In this document: one piece after another, positions 18,031 to 26,170 of the stretch
Layout of the letters: each line of letters begins with the position of its first letter
Numbering within the stretch: position 1 is the stretch's first letter
Assembly (NCBI GenBank): GCA_022798335.1
Contig: JAAWMH010000010.1
Span: 1-42,453, forward strand
From: Clostridia bacterium
GTDB taxonomy: Bacteria > Bacillota > Clostridia > TANB77 > CAG-508
Direction: 5' to 3'
DNA length: 42,453 nucleotides
Program-made: the position numbers and the translations under genes
Notes under the pieces: model-generated
The model's database searches: none
What the model was told of the DNA's origin: nothing
Seen by the model: only the letters and a program-made list of their open reading frames with translations

Positions 18031-18978
18031 ATGACTTTAGATGATATTTTAGAACAAATTAATCAGGCAGAGAAAATTGTAATTTTAACACATGAAAATC
18101 CAGATGGAGATGCTATGGGAAGTAGTTTAGCAATGTACCATGCATTAAAAAACTATGGTAAAAATCCAGATATTATCATTCCAGAACATTCTAAAGTGTT
18201 TAACTGTTTGCCAGGAATTAATGAGATAAAAACAAAAACAGATGTAGAACACTATGATTTAGCAATTTCATTAGATTGTGCTACAATAAAAATGTTAAAT
18301 GGTTTTTCAAACTATTTTGAAAATGCAAAAGCAAAAGTATGTATTGACCATCATAGCACAAATACAATGTTTGGAGACTATAACTATGTTAATCCAGATG
18401 CACCAGCTTGTAGCCAAATTTTATTAGTAGTTTTAGAATATTTTGGTATTGAAATAACTAAAAACATTGGAACTTGTATTTTAGCAGGAATTATTACAGA
18501 TACAGGTGGCTTTAAATATTCAGGTGTTACAGCAGAAACTTTTGAATTTGTAGCCTGGCTTTTAAATAAAGGAGTTAATGTATCTAAAGTATATCGTGAA
18601 GTTTTGCAAACCAAAACAAAAGCAAACTTTGAATTACATCGTATTGCCAATAATAGAATAGAATTTTTAGAAAATGGAAAAATAGCATATACCTATATTA
18701 CAGCAGAAGATGAGCAAAATGTACATGCAGAAAATGGAGATCATGAAGGAATTGTAGAATTAGGAAGAGATGTAGAAGGTGTAGAAGTATCTGTATTTAT
18801 ACGTCAAACAGAAAAAGGTTGCAAAATATCACTTCGTTCTAATGACTATGTAAATGTATCTGATGCTTGTATGGTATTTGGAGGAGGAGGGCACCCACGA
18901 GCTGCAGGATGTACTATTCCAGGAACTATTGAACAAGTAAAAGATAAAGTAATAAAAGAGGTAGCAAGGCTACTTTAA
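18031..18978 (+). CDS. nrnA: DHH/DHHA1 family phosphodiesterase (NrnA-like)
   Basis: Bifunctional oligoribonuclease and pAp phosphatase family, which finishes RNA decay and removes pAp. The 315 residues show the DHH-family motifs THENPDGDAMGSS near 20-32, LSLDCA, CIDHHSTNT near 105, DTGGFKYSG, and the C-terminal DHHA1 motif GGGGHPRAAG near 285. ATG 18031 follows AGGGG. It follows rbfA by 39 bases, the usual order in Firmicutes, where truB often comes next; here a minus-strand gene intervenes. Confidence 0.93.
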   Translation: MTLDDILEQINQAEKIVILTHENPDGDAMGSSLAMYHALKNYGKNPDIIIPEHSKVFNCLPGINEIKTKTDVEHYDLAISLDCATIKMLNGFSNYFENAKAKVCIDHHSTNTMFGDYNYVNPDAPACSQILLVVLEYFGIEITKNIGTCILAGIITDTGGFKYSGVTAETFEFVAWLLNKGVNVSKVYREVLQTKTKANFELHRIANNRIEFLENGKIAYTYITAEDEQNVHAENGDHEGIVELGRDVEGVEVSVFIRQTEKGCKISLRSNDYVNVSDACMVFGGGGHPRAAGCTIPGTIEQVKDKVIKEVARLL

Positions 18979-18984
18979 AAGATT

Positions 18985-19015
18985 AAGAACTTACTGCTAA
19001 AAGCAGTAAGTTCTT
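18985..19015. terminator. Long hairpin at the end of the infB-nrnA operon
   Basis: AAGAACTTACTGCT (18985-18998) and AGCAGTAAGTTCTT (19002-19015) form a perfect 14-bp stem with a 3-base loop. The T content after it is low on both strands, but its position between convergent genes supports a terminator. A second stem GCTCTAT/ATAGAGC follows at 19027-19042. Confidence 0.7.
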
Positions 19016-19054
19016 AAAAATAACTAGCTCTATACATAGAGCAAAGAAGTAAAA

Positions 19055-19555
19055 TTAACGACCTTTTTTTAGAAGAAATAGTTCGTTTCCAGCCTGAACT
19101 GCCATAAAAACATCAAACTCTCCATAAGCATTACGAAGAGCACGTATAGCGTCGCCAGCACGTAATTCAATAATGCCTTCATAAGGATATCGTCCAGCAA
19201 TTTTCTTTCCTGTTGTAGAAAAATCAAAAGGAGCATGAGGAATAACTACTAAAAGATATTTTTCAACATCATGAACGGAAAGTAGGCCATTAAAAATAGC
19301 AATTTCTTTAAATCCGTCTCCCTTATCAGTTATAGAATGACCACCGTAGATGTAAGTATAAATTTTAGAAAGAATAAAATCTTTACCAAAGAGGGCAAAC
19401 TGACTTTCAGAAGGCCTAGCGCTTAAAACGATTTCTCCAAAGTTTAGAGGAATCCGGTTAGCTTGGTTTGGGGTAATACCATAAACAATATCAAGACTAC
19501 GATTTAGACTTTTATCTTGCGGATTACCTATCAATTGTACAATTTTACCAAACAT
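19055..19555 (-). CDS. Conserved-looking protein of unknown function
   Basis: I do not recognise this 166-residue protein. It is predicted soluble, rich in strands, with segments GITPNQANRIPLNFGEIV, YIYGGHSITDKGDGF and RYPYEGIIELRAGDAIRAL; there is no signal peptide or membrane helix. ATG 19555 follows AAAAGGAG and it has its own promoter. Codon 34 is an in-frame CGG (19456-19454, AAC CGG ATT) read without a shift: a +1 slip would stop after three more codons. It is one of two in-window exceptions to the CGG pattern. Its Arg and Gly codons look slightly more GC-rich than its neighbours, which could mean recent acquisition. Confidence 0.7.
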   Translation of the reverse strand: MFGKIVQLIGNPQDKSLNRSLDIVYGITPNQANRIPLNFGEIVLSARPSESQFALFGKDFILSKIYTYIYGGHSITDKGDGFKEIAIFNGLLSVHDVEKYLLVVIPHAPFDFSTTGKKIAGRYPYEGIIELRAGDAIRALRNAYGEFDVFMAVQAGNELFLLKKGR

Positions 19556-19601
19556 AAAGTTTTACTCCTTTTCAAATAGTTTTATATTTGAGGATGATTA
19601 T

Positions 19602-19630
19602 AGTATATCAGGTGTAATAGAAAATTACAA
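19602..19630 (-). promoter_or_regulatory. Promoter of the 19055-19555 gene
   Basis: On the minus strand TTGTAA (19630-19625), a 17-base spacer and TATACT (19607-19602), 47 bases before the start codon. Confidence 0.6.
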
Positions 19631-19666
19631 GACTTTAAAAATGTTAATATAGAAGGAAAATAAAGA

Positions 19667-20539
19667 ATGAATGGAATTTTAATTGTAAATAAGCCAAAAG
19701 AATATACTTCACATGATATTGTAGCAAAAGTTAAAAAAATAACAAAGCTAAAAGTAGGGCATACAGGAACATTAGACCCTATGGCTACAGGAGTGTTGCC
19801 TTTACTAATAGGAGAAGGAACAAAACTTTCTAAATATTTAGTAAATCATGATAAAGTATATGAGGCAGTTCTTAAATTAGGAGAGCAAACAGATACTTTA
19901 GATTGTGAAGGAAAAATAATGCGAAAGGAAGAAGTAGCTATACAAAAGTTAGAAGAAAAAAAAGTAAAGCAAGTACTGCAAGAATTAGTAGGAAAGCAAA
20001 TACAAATACCTCCAATGTATTCTGCAATTAAAGTAAAGGGAAAAAAGCTATATGAATATGCAAGAAAAGGGCAAGAAGTAGAAATACCAAAAAGAGAAAT
20101 ACAAATATATTCCATGGAGTTATTGAAAATAAATAAGCAAGACAAAGAAATTTCATTTCGTGTATATTGTTCAAAAGGAACCTATATTAGAACCTTATGT
20201 GAAACAATAGCACAAAAATTACAAACTTGTGGCTATATGAAAGAACTAAGTCGTATTCAAGTAGGAGAATTTAAAATAGAGCAAGCAGTAACTCTGCAAG
20301 AAATAGAAGAAAAGAAAAAGCAGATAGAATTTTTGAAACAGCATATCATTACCATTCCAAAATTTTTTGAAAAAGCACCAATGATTGAACTTACCAGCAA
20401 TAAAATACCATTATTATTAAATGGAGTAAAACTAAGCACAGAAAAAGAAGATGGTATTTATCAAATTCAAACAAAAGAAAAATGGATAGGAATAGGAGTA
20501 GTACAAAATCATTTATTAAAAAGAGAGTTAATACTTTAA
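19667..20539 (+). CDS. truB: tRNA pseudouridine(55) synthase
   Basis: Makes pseudouridine 55 in the T-loop of tRNAs. The 290 residues contain NKPKEYTSHDIV at the N-terminus, the catalytic GHTGTLDPMATGVLP with Asp near residue 39, KVYEAVLKLGEQTDTLD, IPPMYSAIKVKGKKLYEYAR, and CSKGTYIRTL. Length is normal. ATG 19667 follows GAAGG. It belongs to the translation cluster upstream, although a minus-strand gene separates it from nrnA. Confidence 0.96.
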   Translation: MNGILIVNKPKEYTSHDIVAKVKKITKLKVGHTGTLDPMATGVLPLLIGEGTKLSKYLVNHDKVYEAVLKLGEQTDTLDCEGKIMRKEEVAIQKLEEKKVKQVLQELVGKQIQIPPMYSAIKVKGKKLYEYARKGQEVEIPKREIQIYSMELLKINKQDKEISFRVYCSKGTYIRTLCETIAQKLQTCGYMKELSRIQVGEFKIEQAVTLQEIEEKKKQIEFLKQHIITIPKFFEKAPMIELTSNKIPLLLNGVKLSTEKEDGIYQIQTKEKWIGIGVVQNHLLKRELIL

Positions 20540-20543
20540 ATAT

Positions 20544-20571
20544 AAGGAAAATATTGAAAAATATTTTCCTT
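20544..20571 (+). terminator. Terminator after truB
   Basis: AAGGAAAATATT, loop GAAA, AATATTTTCCTT: a perfect 12-bp stem 5 bases after the truB stop, with a U-rich descending arm. Confidence 0.75.
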
Positions 20572-20611
20572 ATGTGTTACAATAAAATTATAAAAGGAGG
20601 CTGAGATTAAA

Positions 20612-20785
20612 ATGATGAAAGAATTAGCTTTAAAAGTTATTAGTGAATTGCCTGACAATGTAAGTATAGATGATATCATTGAAGCTTTATATCTTAGATT
20701 AAAAATTGAAAAAGGATTGCAAGATATAGAAGAAGGAAATATCATTTCTCATGAACAAATGAAAAAGGAGGTTGAGGGATGGTAG
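20612..20785 (+). CDS. RelB/ParD-type antitoxin, small
   Basis: A 57-residue acidic protein (MMKELALKVISELPDN, then DDIIEALYLRLKIEKGL and DIEEGNIISHEQMKKE) typical of short antitoxins paired with RelE/ParE toxins. Its 3' end contains AAAAAGGAGG, the ribosome site of the toxin gene, and the two genes overlap by 7 bases, which suggests translational coupling. ATG 20612 follows AAAGGAGG. It would neutralise the toxin and probably repress the pair; it shows no obvious DNA-binding N-terminal domain. Confidence 0.85.
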   Translation: MMKELALKVISELPDNVSIDDIIEALYLRLKIEKGLQDIEEGNIISHEQMKKEVEGW

Positions 20786-21084
20786 TAAAATGGGCAAAAG
20801 AAGCTAGAAAAGATTTATTAGATTTTAGAAAGAGCACACTGAAAACATATTCAAATGTAAACAAGTATATTTCTATGTTATATAATTATATTGATACTTT
20901 AAAAGAATTTCCATACTTAGGAAAGGAAATTTTCAATATAAGAAATGTTAAAGTAAGGCAATTAATATTTAGAGAACATAGAATTATTTATATAATTATG
21001 TCTGATATAATTTTTATAATCTCTATTATGTATACTACTAGAAATATCGAAAAGTATATCCAATATTTAAAAGAAAATATTTAA
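20779..21084 (+). CDS. RelE/ParE-family toxin
   Basis: A 101-residue basic protein with the RelE/ParE fold pattern: N-terminal VVKWAKEARKDLLDF, central PYLGKEI, then VRQLIFREHRIIYIIMSDIIFIISI and a C-terminal RNIEKYIQYLKENI. Such toxins either cut mRNA on the ribosome (RelE) or poison gyrase (ParE); the YRIIY-like strand is nearer the ParE side, but the activity is not settled. It overlaps its antitoxin gene. Confidence 0.88.
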   Translation: MVVKWAKEARKDLLDFRKSTLKTYSNVNKYISMLYNYIDTLKEFPYLGKEIFNIRNVKVRQLIFREHRIIYIIMSDIIFIISIMYTTRNIEKYIQYLKENI

Positions 21085-21102
21085 ATTTTATTTCAATAAG
21101 CG

Positions 21103-21321
21103 TTAAATCCTATGATAAGGTTTTATTTCATTTGTTAATCCTACTAAATAGTCAATAGAAGTTTGATAAAAATTTGCTAATTTAATTAAGCTATGAATAT
21201 CAATTGTAATTTCACCGGTTTCATATCTAGAATAAGTTTGCTGTGTACAGTTTAAAAGCTGTGCAATTTCACTTTGCTTGTAATCATTATCTTCTCTTAA
21301 ATCTCTAATTTTTAAATTCAT
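21103..21321 (-). CDS. XRE-family transcriptional regulator, small
   Basis: A 72-residue Cro/CI-type helix-turn-helix protein: IRDLREDNDYKQSEIAQLLNC, QQTYSRYETGE for the recognition region, then IKLANFYQTSIDYLVGLTN. It consists of the DNA-binding domain with a short tail. ATG 21321 follows AAGGAG. It is divergent from the 21465 gene, and the shared intergenic region carries a clear inverted repeat over a promoter, so it probably represses that promoter and perhaps its own. Confidence 0.93.
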   Translation of the reverse strand: MNLKIRDLREDNDYKQSEIAQLLNCTQQTYSRYETGEITIDIHSLIKLANFYQTSIDYLVGLTNEIKPYHRI

Positions 21322-21365
21322 ATATATTCTCCTTAATCAAAATGTTATAAAAATTATAAAATATT

Positions 21366-21407
21366 CGTAATACGGATATTGACTTATACGCGTATTACGT
21401 GTATAAT
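21366..21407 (+). promoter_or_regulatory. Promoter with XRE operator between divergent genes
   Basis: TTGACT (21379-21384), 17 bases, TATAAT (21402-21407). Arms CGTAATACG (21366-21374) and CGTATTACG (21391-21399) are exact reverse complements flanking and invading the -35 to -10 spacer. This is the expected site for the neighbouring small XRE repressor and would block RNA polymerase. Confidence 0.8.
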
Positions 21408-21464
21408 TTGAATGAGAAAAGTAATGAGATGAAATTAAAAAAGAAAAAAGGGGGACTATAAAAA

Positions 21465-22331
21465 ATGAAAGAGAAAAAAAGCAAAAAGCAAATGATAATA
21501 ATATTAATTGTGGTTTTAATTTTAATTGGAGTAGTTGCAGGAAGTATAGGAGTAATAATGTATTTAAATTCTCCAGAGTATAAATATAATCAAGCAAACC
21601 AATATGAACAAAAAGAACAATTTGAAGATGCTTTAGCATTATATAGAGAAATAGAAGAATATAATGATTCAAAAGAAAAAATAAAAAAATTGACAAGAAA
21701 AGTTTTACATTTAGACGAAGTAGTTAAGCTAATAGATAGTAAAGTTTTGTATTATAATGGAGGAGACAATACTACTTTATGTCAAATTACTTTTACAGAA
21801 CAAGAAGCAAAAATAGAAAAAGTTAAATTTGATGGAAACGGACAACAAAAAGTATCAACTAATGTTTATGAGTGGGATTTAGACACTGAAAAAATAATAG
21901 TGAATAATGAACTTAATATAGGTTATAAAGTAGAAAATGAAAATATAATTTTTGAAGCTGGAAAGTATTTTACTACTGAACAAGTAAAAGAAGGAATACA
22001 AGGCTACTGGAAAATAAAAGAAATGAATTATGTATTAGGAAGAATTATAAGAAGTGAATATAATATATACATTAAAAATAATAAAATAACAGCTCAAAGT
22101 GCTACAGAAGCTGCTTATGGTGATGCAGATTATTATTATAATAATCCAGAAGAGAAAACTTATTCTCTAGACATAGGTAAAATTCAAGCTCCAAACAAAG
22201 ATGGAACTATAAGTGGTACTTTTATGGGATTTAGTTTTAATATTATAGATGGTAAAGTAAAAGTTCTACATTATGGAAAAGTAATGGAAAAAACAAATAA
22301 ATTACCAAATGTAAATAGTTATAAGTTTTAA
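21465..22331 (+). CDS. Membrane-anchored protein with TPR-like segment, unknown function
   Basis: I do not recognise this 288-residue protein. Lysine-rich residues 1-10 precede one membrane helix (about 11-34); the rest is predicted outside. A TPR-like segment YNQANQYEQKEQFEDALALYREI lies around residues 44-66, followed by a strand-rich region with no motif I know. ATG 21465 follows AAGGGGG. It is expressed from the promoter carrying the XRE operator, so it is probably an inducible surface or stress protein. Confidence 0.75.
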   Translation: MKEKKSKKQMIIILIVVLILIGVVAGSIGVIMYLNSPEYKYNQANQYEQKEQFEDALALYREIEEYNDSKEKIKKLTRKVLHLDEVVKLIDSKVLYYNGGDNTTLCQITFTEQEAKIEKVKFDGNGQQKVSTNVYEWDLDTEKIIVNNELNIGYKVENENIIFEAGKYFTTEQVKEGIQGYWKIKEMNYVLGRIIRSEYNIYIKNNKITAQSATEAAYGDADYYYNNPEEKTYSLDIGKIQAPNKDGTISGTFMGFSFNIIDGKVKVLHYGKVMEKTNKLPNVNSYKF

Positions 22332-22393
22332 ACACAAAATTGAAAGAATAGAATGTATTAAACAAAAATCGTAAAATTTAATCTCAAAAGTAT

Positions 22394-22422
22394 TTGCAAA
22401 ATAAAAATAAGTATGTTAATAT
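22394..22422 (+). promoter_or_regulatory. Promoter of the structured RNA
   Basis: TTGCAA (22394-22399), a 17-base spacer and TAATAT (22417-22422), about 8 bases before the predicted RNA start. Confidence 0.65.
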
Positions 22423-22429
22423 AATTATA

Positions 22430-22645
22430 GGAAATATAAATATCTTTTTCCCTGCATAGTACGTGTAGACTGGAATTTTAGAACCAACAAAGATTAAAGG
22501 GGAGTCCGCCTTTGAATGTGGCGTGTAGGCTTATGCAAAATATGCTATAAGAAACCCAGGAGCATTCAACAAGACACCCACCTGTGAAAGCAGGCTCTTA
22601 AAATTTCATTCACCTTACGGCTAAGGCGGGGTTTTTTTATGCCTA
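22430..22645 (+). ncRNA. ssrS: Probable 6S RNA
   Basis: A non-coding stretch of about 210 bases with its own promoter and a terminator (CCTTA-CGGC-TAAGG followed by GGGG and seven T at 22612-22637). GGAATTTTA near 22472 can pair with TAAAATTTC near 22600, closing a long stem with a central bubble. The segments GAATGTGGCG and CATTCACCTT also occur in enterobacterial 6S RNA. The composition is far more GC-rich and structured than the surrounding intergenic DNA. 6S RNA mimics an open promoter and sequesters sigma-A RNA polymerase. Other structured RNAs cannot be excluded. Confidence 0.65.
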
Positions 22646-22713
22646 AAAATCATCTTGAGTTTCCATAAATATAATGATATAATAAAACATATTTAAAAGA
22701 AAGAAAAAGGAAA

Positions 22714-23580
22714 ATGAACCAAAAAGAATTACTTTTTTTAGGAAAAGAAAAATTAGAAAAAGCAAAAGTAGAAGAGGCACACAGTAAGGCTAAAAAATTA
22801 TTACAATATTTATTAAACCAAAATACACAGCAATTTTTAATCTATAGTTTAGAGCAAGTAAGCAAAGAAAAAGAGCTAAAGTATGAAAAAAAATTGCAAG
22901 AAATAATAGAAGGAAAGCCACTGCAATATATAACAAATTGCCAAGAGTTTATGGGACTTGACTTTTATGTAGATGAAAATGTACTTATTCCACAACCAGA
23001 TACAGAAATATTAGTAGAAGCGGTATTAGAAATACTAAAAAAAGAAACAAAGCCAGTTCAAGTTTTAGATTTATGCACGGGTAGTGGAGTAATAGGCGTT
23101 TCTATTGCAAAAAAAGCAAACAATATAAAAGCTATTTTAAGTGATATTTCTAAAGAAGCATTGAAAATTGCTGAAAAAAATGCAAAACAAAATAAAGTCG
23201 AAGAAAAGATAGAACTTATTTATTCTAATATGTTTGAACAAATAGAGGGAAAATTTAAATATATTGTATCTAACCCTCCTTATATAGAAACAAACGCCAT
23301 AGAAAGTTTACCAAATGAAGTAAAACAAGAACCATATATAGCATTAAATGGTGGAAAAGATGGTTTGAACTTTTATCGCATTATATTAGAAACTGCTTAT
23401 AGCTATTTAGAAGAAGATGGATATTTAGTATTAGAAATAGGATATGACCAAAAAGAAAAAATAAGGAAGCTATATGAACAAAAAAAGAGTTATTATAGGT
23501 TAGTTACAAAAGAGCCAATTAAGGATTTTGGTGGAAATGATAGAGTTATGATTTTTCAAAAGAAAGAAAAAAACTCTTAA
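22714..23580 (+). CDS. prmC: Release factor glutamine methyltransferase
   Basis: Methylates the Gln of the GGQ motif in release factors 1 and 2. The 288 residues show a helical N-terminal release-factor-binding domain (about 1-85, with LQYITNCQEFMGLDF), then the SAM domain with LIPQPDTEILVE, VLDLCTGSGVIGVSIA near 118 and the NPPY catalytic motif near 187. ATG 22714 follows AAGG. It is the first gene of a prmC-whiA-hemW group; in many Firmicutes it follows prfA, which is not here. Confidence 0.96.
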   Translation: MNQKELLFLGKEKLEKAKVEEAHSKAKKLLQYLLNQNTQQFLIYSLEQVSKEKELKYEKKLQEIIEGKPLQYITNCQEFMGLDFYVDENVLIPQPDTEILVEAVLEILKKETKPVQVLDLCTGSGVIGVSIAKKANNIKAILSDISKEALKIAEKNAKQNKVEEKIELIYSNMFEQIEGKFKYIVSNPPYIETNAIESLPNEVKQEPYIALNGGKDGLNFYRIILETAYSYLEEDGYLVLEIGYDQKEKIRKLYEQKKSYYRLVTKEPIKDFGGNDRVMIFQKKEKNS

Positions 23581-23618
23581 AATAATTGGTATAAAAGATA
23601 GAAGAAAGAGGAAGAAAA

Positions 23619-24515
23619 ATGTCTTTTTCGGTAGAAGTAAAAGAAGAACTAAGTAAATTAAATAATTTAGCTAATAAAGAAATTGTAAAGTATGAATTAT
23701 TAGGCTATTTTGCTACAAACCATGTTACCATTCAAAAAAATAAGATAAAGTTTTCAACTGAAAATGAATATAACATTAATCGATTTGGAAAGCTGATTAG
23801 TAATTTACAGTATATAAATTATGATATTAATTTAAATGGAAAGAGCTTTTATATTACTTTAAAAAAGCCAGAATTGCCGGAAATTATCTATAGCAAAGCT
23901 GGCATTATGTTTGATGCAAAAGAAGTAAGTACAAAGTTAAAACAAAATGAAAACTTAGCAAAAGCATTTGTAAGAGGCTGTTTTTTAGGAGGAGGCTCTA
24001 TTAATAATCCTAAAAATATGTACCATTTAGAGATAATTTTAGCAAACAAAGAAAATGCACAAATTATTTTTGAAATATTAAAACAGTATCAGGTACTAGT
24101 AAAAATTTTAGAAAAAAAGAAAAGTTATTCTTTATATACAAAAGATGGAGACGAAATATCTAAGTTTTTAGCACTAATACAAGCAAACAAGTCAGTATTA
24201 AAATTTGAAGAAATACGAGTGCTTCGAGATATACGAAATAATGTAAACAGAAAAGTAAATTGCGAAACAGCAAATTTAAATAAAACAGTAAATGCAGCTT
24301 TTAAGCAAATAGAAGATATCCATTATTTACAAGAACTAGGAGAATTTAAAAAATTATCTAAGGTTTTGCAAGAGATTGCAAATTTAAGGCTAGAAAATCC
24401 AGAGGCATCCTTAGTAGAACTAGGAAAATTATTACCAGTGCCTATTGGAAAATCAGGAGTAAATCATAGATTTCAAGCTATTTCAAAAATAGTAGAAGAA
24501 AGAAGAAAAAATTAA
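23619..24515 (+). CDS. whiA: DNA-binding protein WhiA
   Basis: A 298-residue WhiA family protein: an N-terminal LAGLIDADG-like fold (about 1-190, FSVEVKEELSKL, AFVRGCFLGGGSINNPKNMYHLEI) and a C-terminal helix-turn-helix (LRLENPEASLVELGKLLP then GKSGVNHRFQAISKI). It influences chromosome segregation and division in Firmicutes. ATG 23619 follows AGGAAG. Unusually it is not next to rapZ/yvcK here but between prmC and hemW. Confidence 0.96.
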   Translation: MSFSVEVKEELSKLNNLANKEIVKYELLGYFATNHVTIQKNKIKFSTENEYNINRFGKLISNLQYINYDINLNGKSFYITLKKPELPEIIYSKAGIMFDAKEVSTKLKQNENLAKAFVRGCFLGGGSINNPKNMYHLEIILANKENAQIIFEILKQYQVLVKILEKKKSYSLYTKDGDEISKFLALIQANKSVLKFEEIRVLRDIRNNVNRKVNCETANLNKTVNAAFKQIEDIHYLQELGEFKKLSKVLQEIANLRLENPEASLVELGKLLPVPIGKSGVNHRFQAISKIVEERRKN

Positions 24516-24537
24516 GCAAAAGAAAGGAAGAAAAACA

Positions 24538-25683
24538 ATGATACAAAAAGAAATTGGTATTTATGTACATATCCCATTTTGCAAGCAAAAATGTTATTAC
24601 TGTGATTTTTATTCTGAAGCAAAAAAAGAAAGTTGGGTTCTAAGATATATAAAAAGTTTACTTTCTGAAATAGAGAAAAACAGTAATTTAGATTTTACAC
24701 CAAAGGTAAAAACAATTTATATAGGAGGAGGAACTCCTTCTTTTATAGACACCAGTTATATAGAACAAATACTAGAGAGTATTTTTAAAAAATATGAAGT
24801 GGCAAAAGATGCAGAAATTACAATAGAAGTAAATCCAGGTACAGTTACTTTAGAAAAGTTAGAAGTATATAAAAAAGCAGGAGTAAACAGAGTAAGCATA
24901 GGTTTACAATCTACGCATAATCATTTGCTACAAGCAATTGGGAGAATCCATAATTACTATGAATTTGTAGATGCTTACCATTTTGCAAGAGAAGCAGGAT
25001 TTGAAAATATTAATGTAGATTTAATGATAGGGCTTCCAAGTCAAACATTACTAGAAGTGCAAGATTCTTTAGAAGAAATTATTTCATTAGAACCAGAACA
25101 TATTTCGGTATATTCTTTAATCATAGAAGAAAATACGCAGATAGAAAATATGCTAAAAGAAGGAAAAATAACACTTCCACTAGAAGAACAAGAAAGAAAA
25201 ATGTATTGGGAAACCAAAAGAATGCTAGAAGAAAATGGTTACGAGCATTATGAAATTTCTAATTTTGCTAAAAAAGGTTATCAAGCAAAACATAATGTAG
25301 ACTGTTGGAATCAAAAAGAATACTTTGGGTTTGGAGCAAGTGCACATTCTTATATAAATGGAGCACGTTATTCTAATATAGCATCACTTAAAAACTATGT
25401 TCAAAATCATGAAAAAATGCAGGCACAAAAAAATATACAGTATCATGAAACGCAAAGTATGGCAGATAAACAAAAAGAATATATGCTATTAGCTTTAAGA
25501 AAAATACAAGGAGTAAGCATTCAAGAATTTAAAAGAAGATTTATAGCAAATCCTATTTATTTATATCATACAGAATTAGAAAAATTAGTAAGGGAGGAAC
25601 TAGTAGAAATAGATAGTGATACCATTAAATTAACCAATAAAGGAATCGATTTTGCAAATTTAGTTTGGAAAGAATTTGTGTAA
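24538..25683 (+). CDS. hemW: HemW-like radical SAM heme chaperone
   Basis: A 381-residue radical SAM protein of the HemW family, which binds heme and passes it to target enzymes. It starts GIYVHIPFCKQKCYYCDF with the [4Fe-4S] cysteines at 15, 19 and 22, followed by IYIGGGTPSF, RVSIGLQSTHNHLLQAIGRIH, VDLMIGLPSQT and YEISNFAKKGYQAKHN. Usually annotated as coproporphyrinogen III oxidase-like. In many Firmicutes it lies just upstream of hrcA, as here apart from one small gene. ATG 24538 follows AAAGGAAG. Confidence 0.94.
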   Translation: MIQKEIGIYVHIPFCKQKCYYCDFYSEAKKESWVLRYIKSLLSEIEKNSNLDFTPKVKTIYIGGGTPSFIDTSYIEQILESIFKKYEVAKDAEITIEVNPGTVTLEKLEVYKKAGVNRVSIGLQSTHNHLLQAIGRIHNYYEFVDAYHFAREAGFENINVDLMIGLPSQTLLEVQDSLEEIISLEPEHISVYSLIIEENTQIENMLKEGKITLPLEEQERKMYWETKRMLEENGYEHYEISNFAKKGYQAKHNVDCWNQKEYFGFGASAHSYINGARYSNIASLKNYVQNHEKMQAQKNIQYHETQSMADKQKEYMLLALRKIQGVSIQEFKRRFIANPIYLYHTELEKLVREELVEIDSDTIKLTNKGIDFANLVWKEFV

Positions 25684-25698
25684 AATGTAAAAAACTAC

Positions 25699-25726
25699 TT
25701 GCAATTTGAAAAAAATTATGTATAAT
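25699..25726 (+). promoter_or_regulatory. Promoter of the DUF4190 gene
   Basis: TTGCAA (25699-25704), a 16-base spacer and consensus TATAAT (25721-25726). Confidence 0.6.
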
Positions 25727-25781
25727 TTTTTTAGTAAGTTCATAAATTGAATTATAAAAAGTAATGGAGGGAAATAGAAAA

Positions 25782-26096
25782 ATGGAAGAAAATAATCCTA
25801 TTCAAGAAATGGATGCAAAAAAAGTAGAAGAAACTGCAAATGGGCAAACTAATATCCCTAAAAAGGCCAATAGTTTATCACTAACAAGTTTTATTATTTC
25901 ATTAGTAGGACTTTTAATTGCAGGATTACCATGTGGAATTGCAGCAATTATTACTGGTATTATGGGAATTACAAAGTTTAAACCAGAAACAGAAAAATTT
26001 AAATGGATGTCTGTTGTAGGAATTATCATTGGCGCAATAGATGTTATTTTAACTGTATTAAATATTATACTTACTGCAATTAGTTTAACTGCATAA
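25782..26096 (+). CDS. DUF4190-type small membrane protein
   Basis: A 104-residue protein with an acidic N-terminal segment and two membrane helices (about 31-60 and 74-102) separated by TKFKPETEKFKW. The pattern SLTSFIISLVGLLIAGLPCGIAAIITGIMG is that of DUF4190 proteins; function unknown. I chose ATG 25782 because GGAGG lies 9 bases before it; the in-frame ATG 25764 overlaps that site. It has its own promoter and terminator, separate from hemW and from the heat-shock operon. Confidence 0.85.
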   Translation: MEENNPIQEMDAKKVEETANGQTNIPKKANSLSLTSFIISLVGLLIAGLPCGIAAIITGIMGITKFKPETEKFKWMSVVGIIIGAIDVILTVLNIILTAISLTA

Positions 26097-26113
26097 ATAT
26101 GGCTATTAAATAG

Positions 26114-26143
26114 AAGCTCTATCTTTTATAGATAGAGCTTTTT
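26114..26143 (+). terminator. Terminator after the DUF4190 gene
   Basis: AAGCTCTATC (26114-26123) and GATAGAGCTT (26131-26140) form a 10-bp stem followed by TTT. Confidence 0.9.
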
Positions 26144-26170
26144 AGTTTCACATAAAATTCACACAAGATT

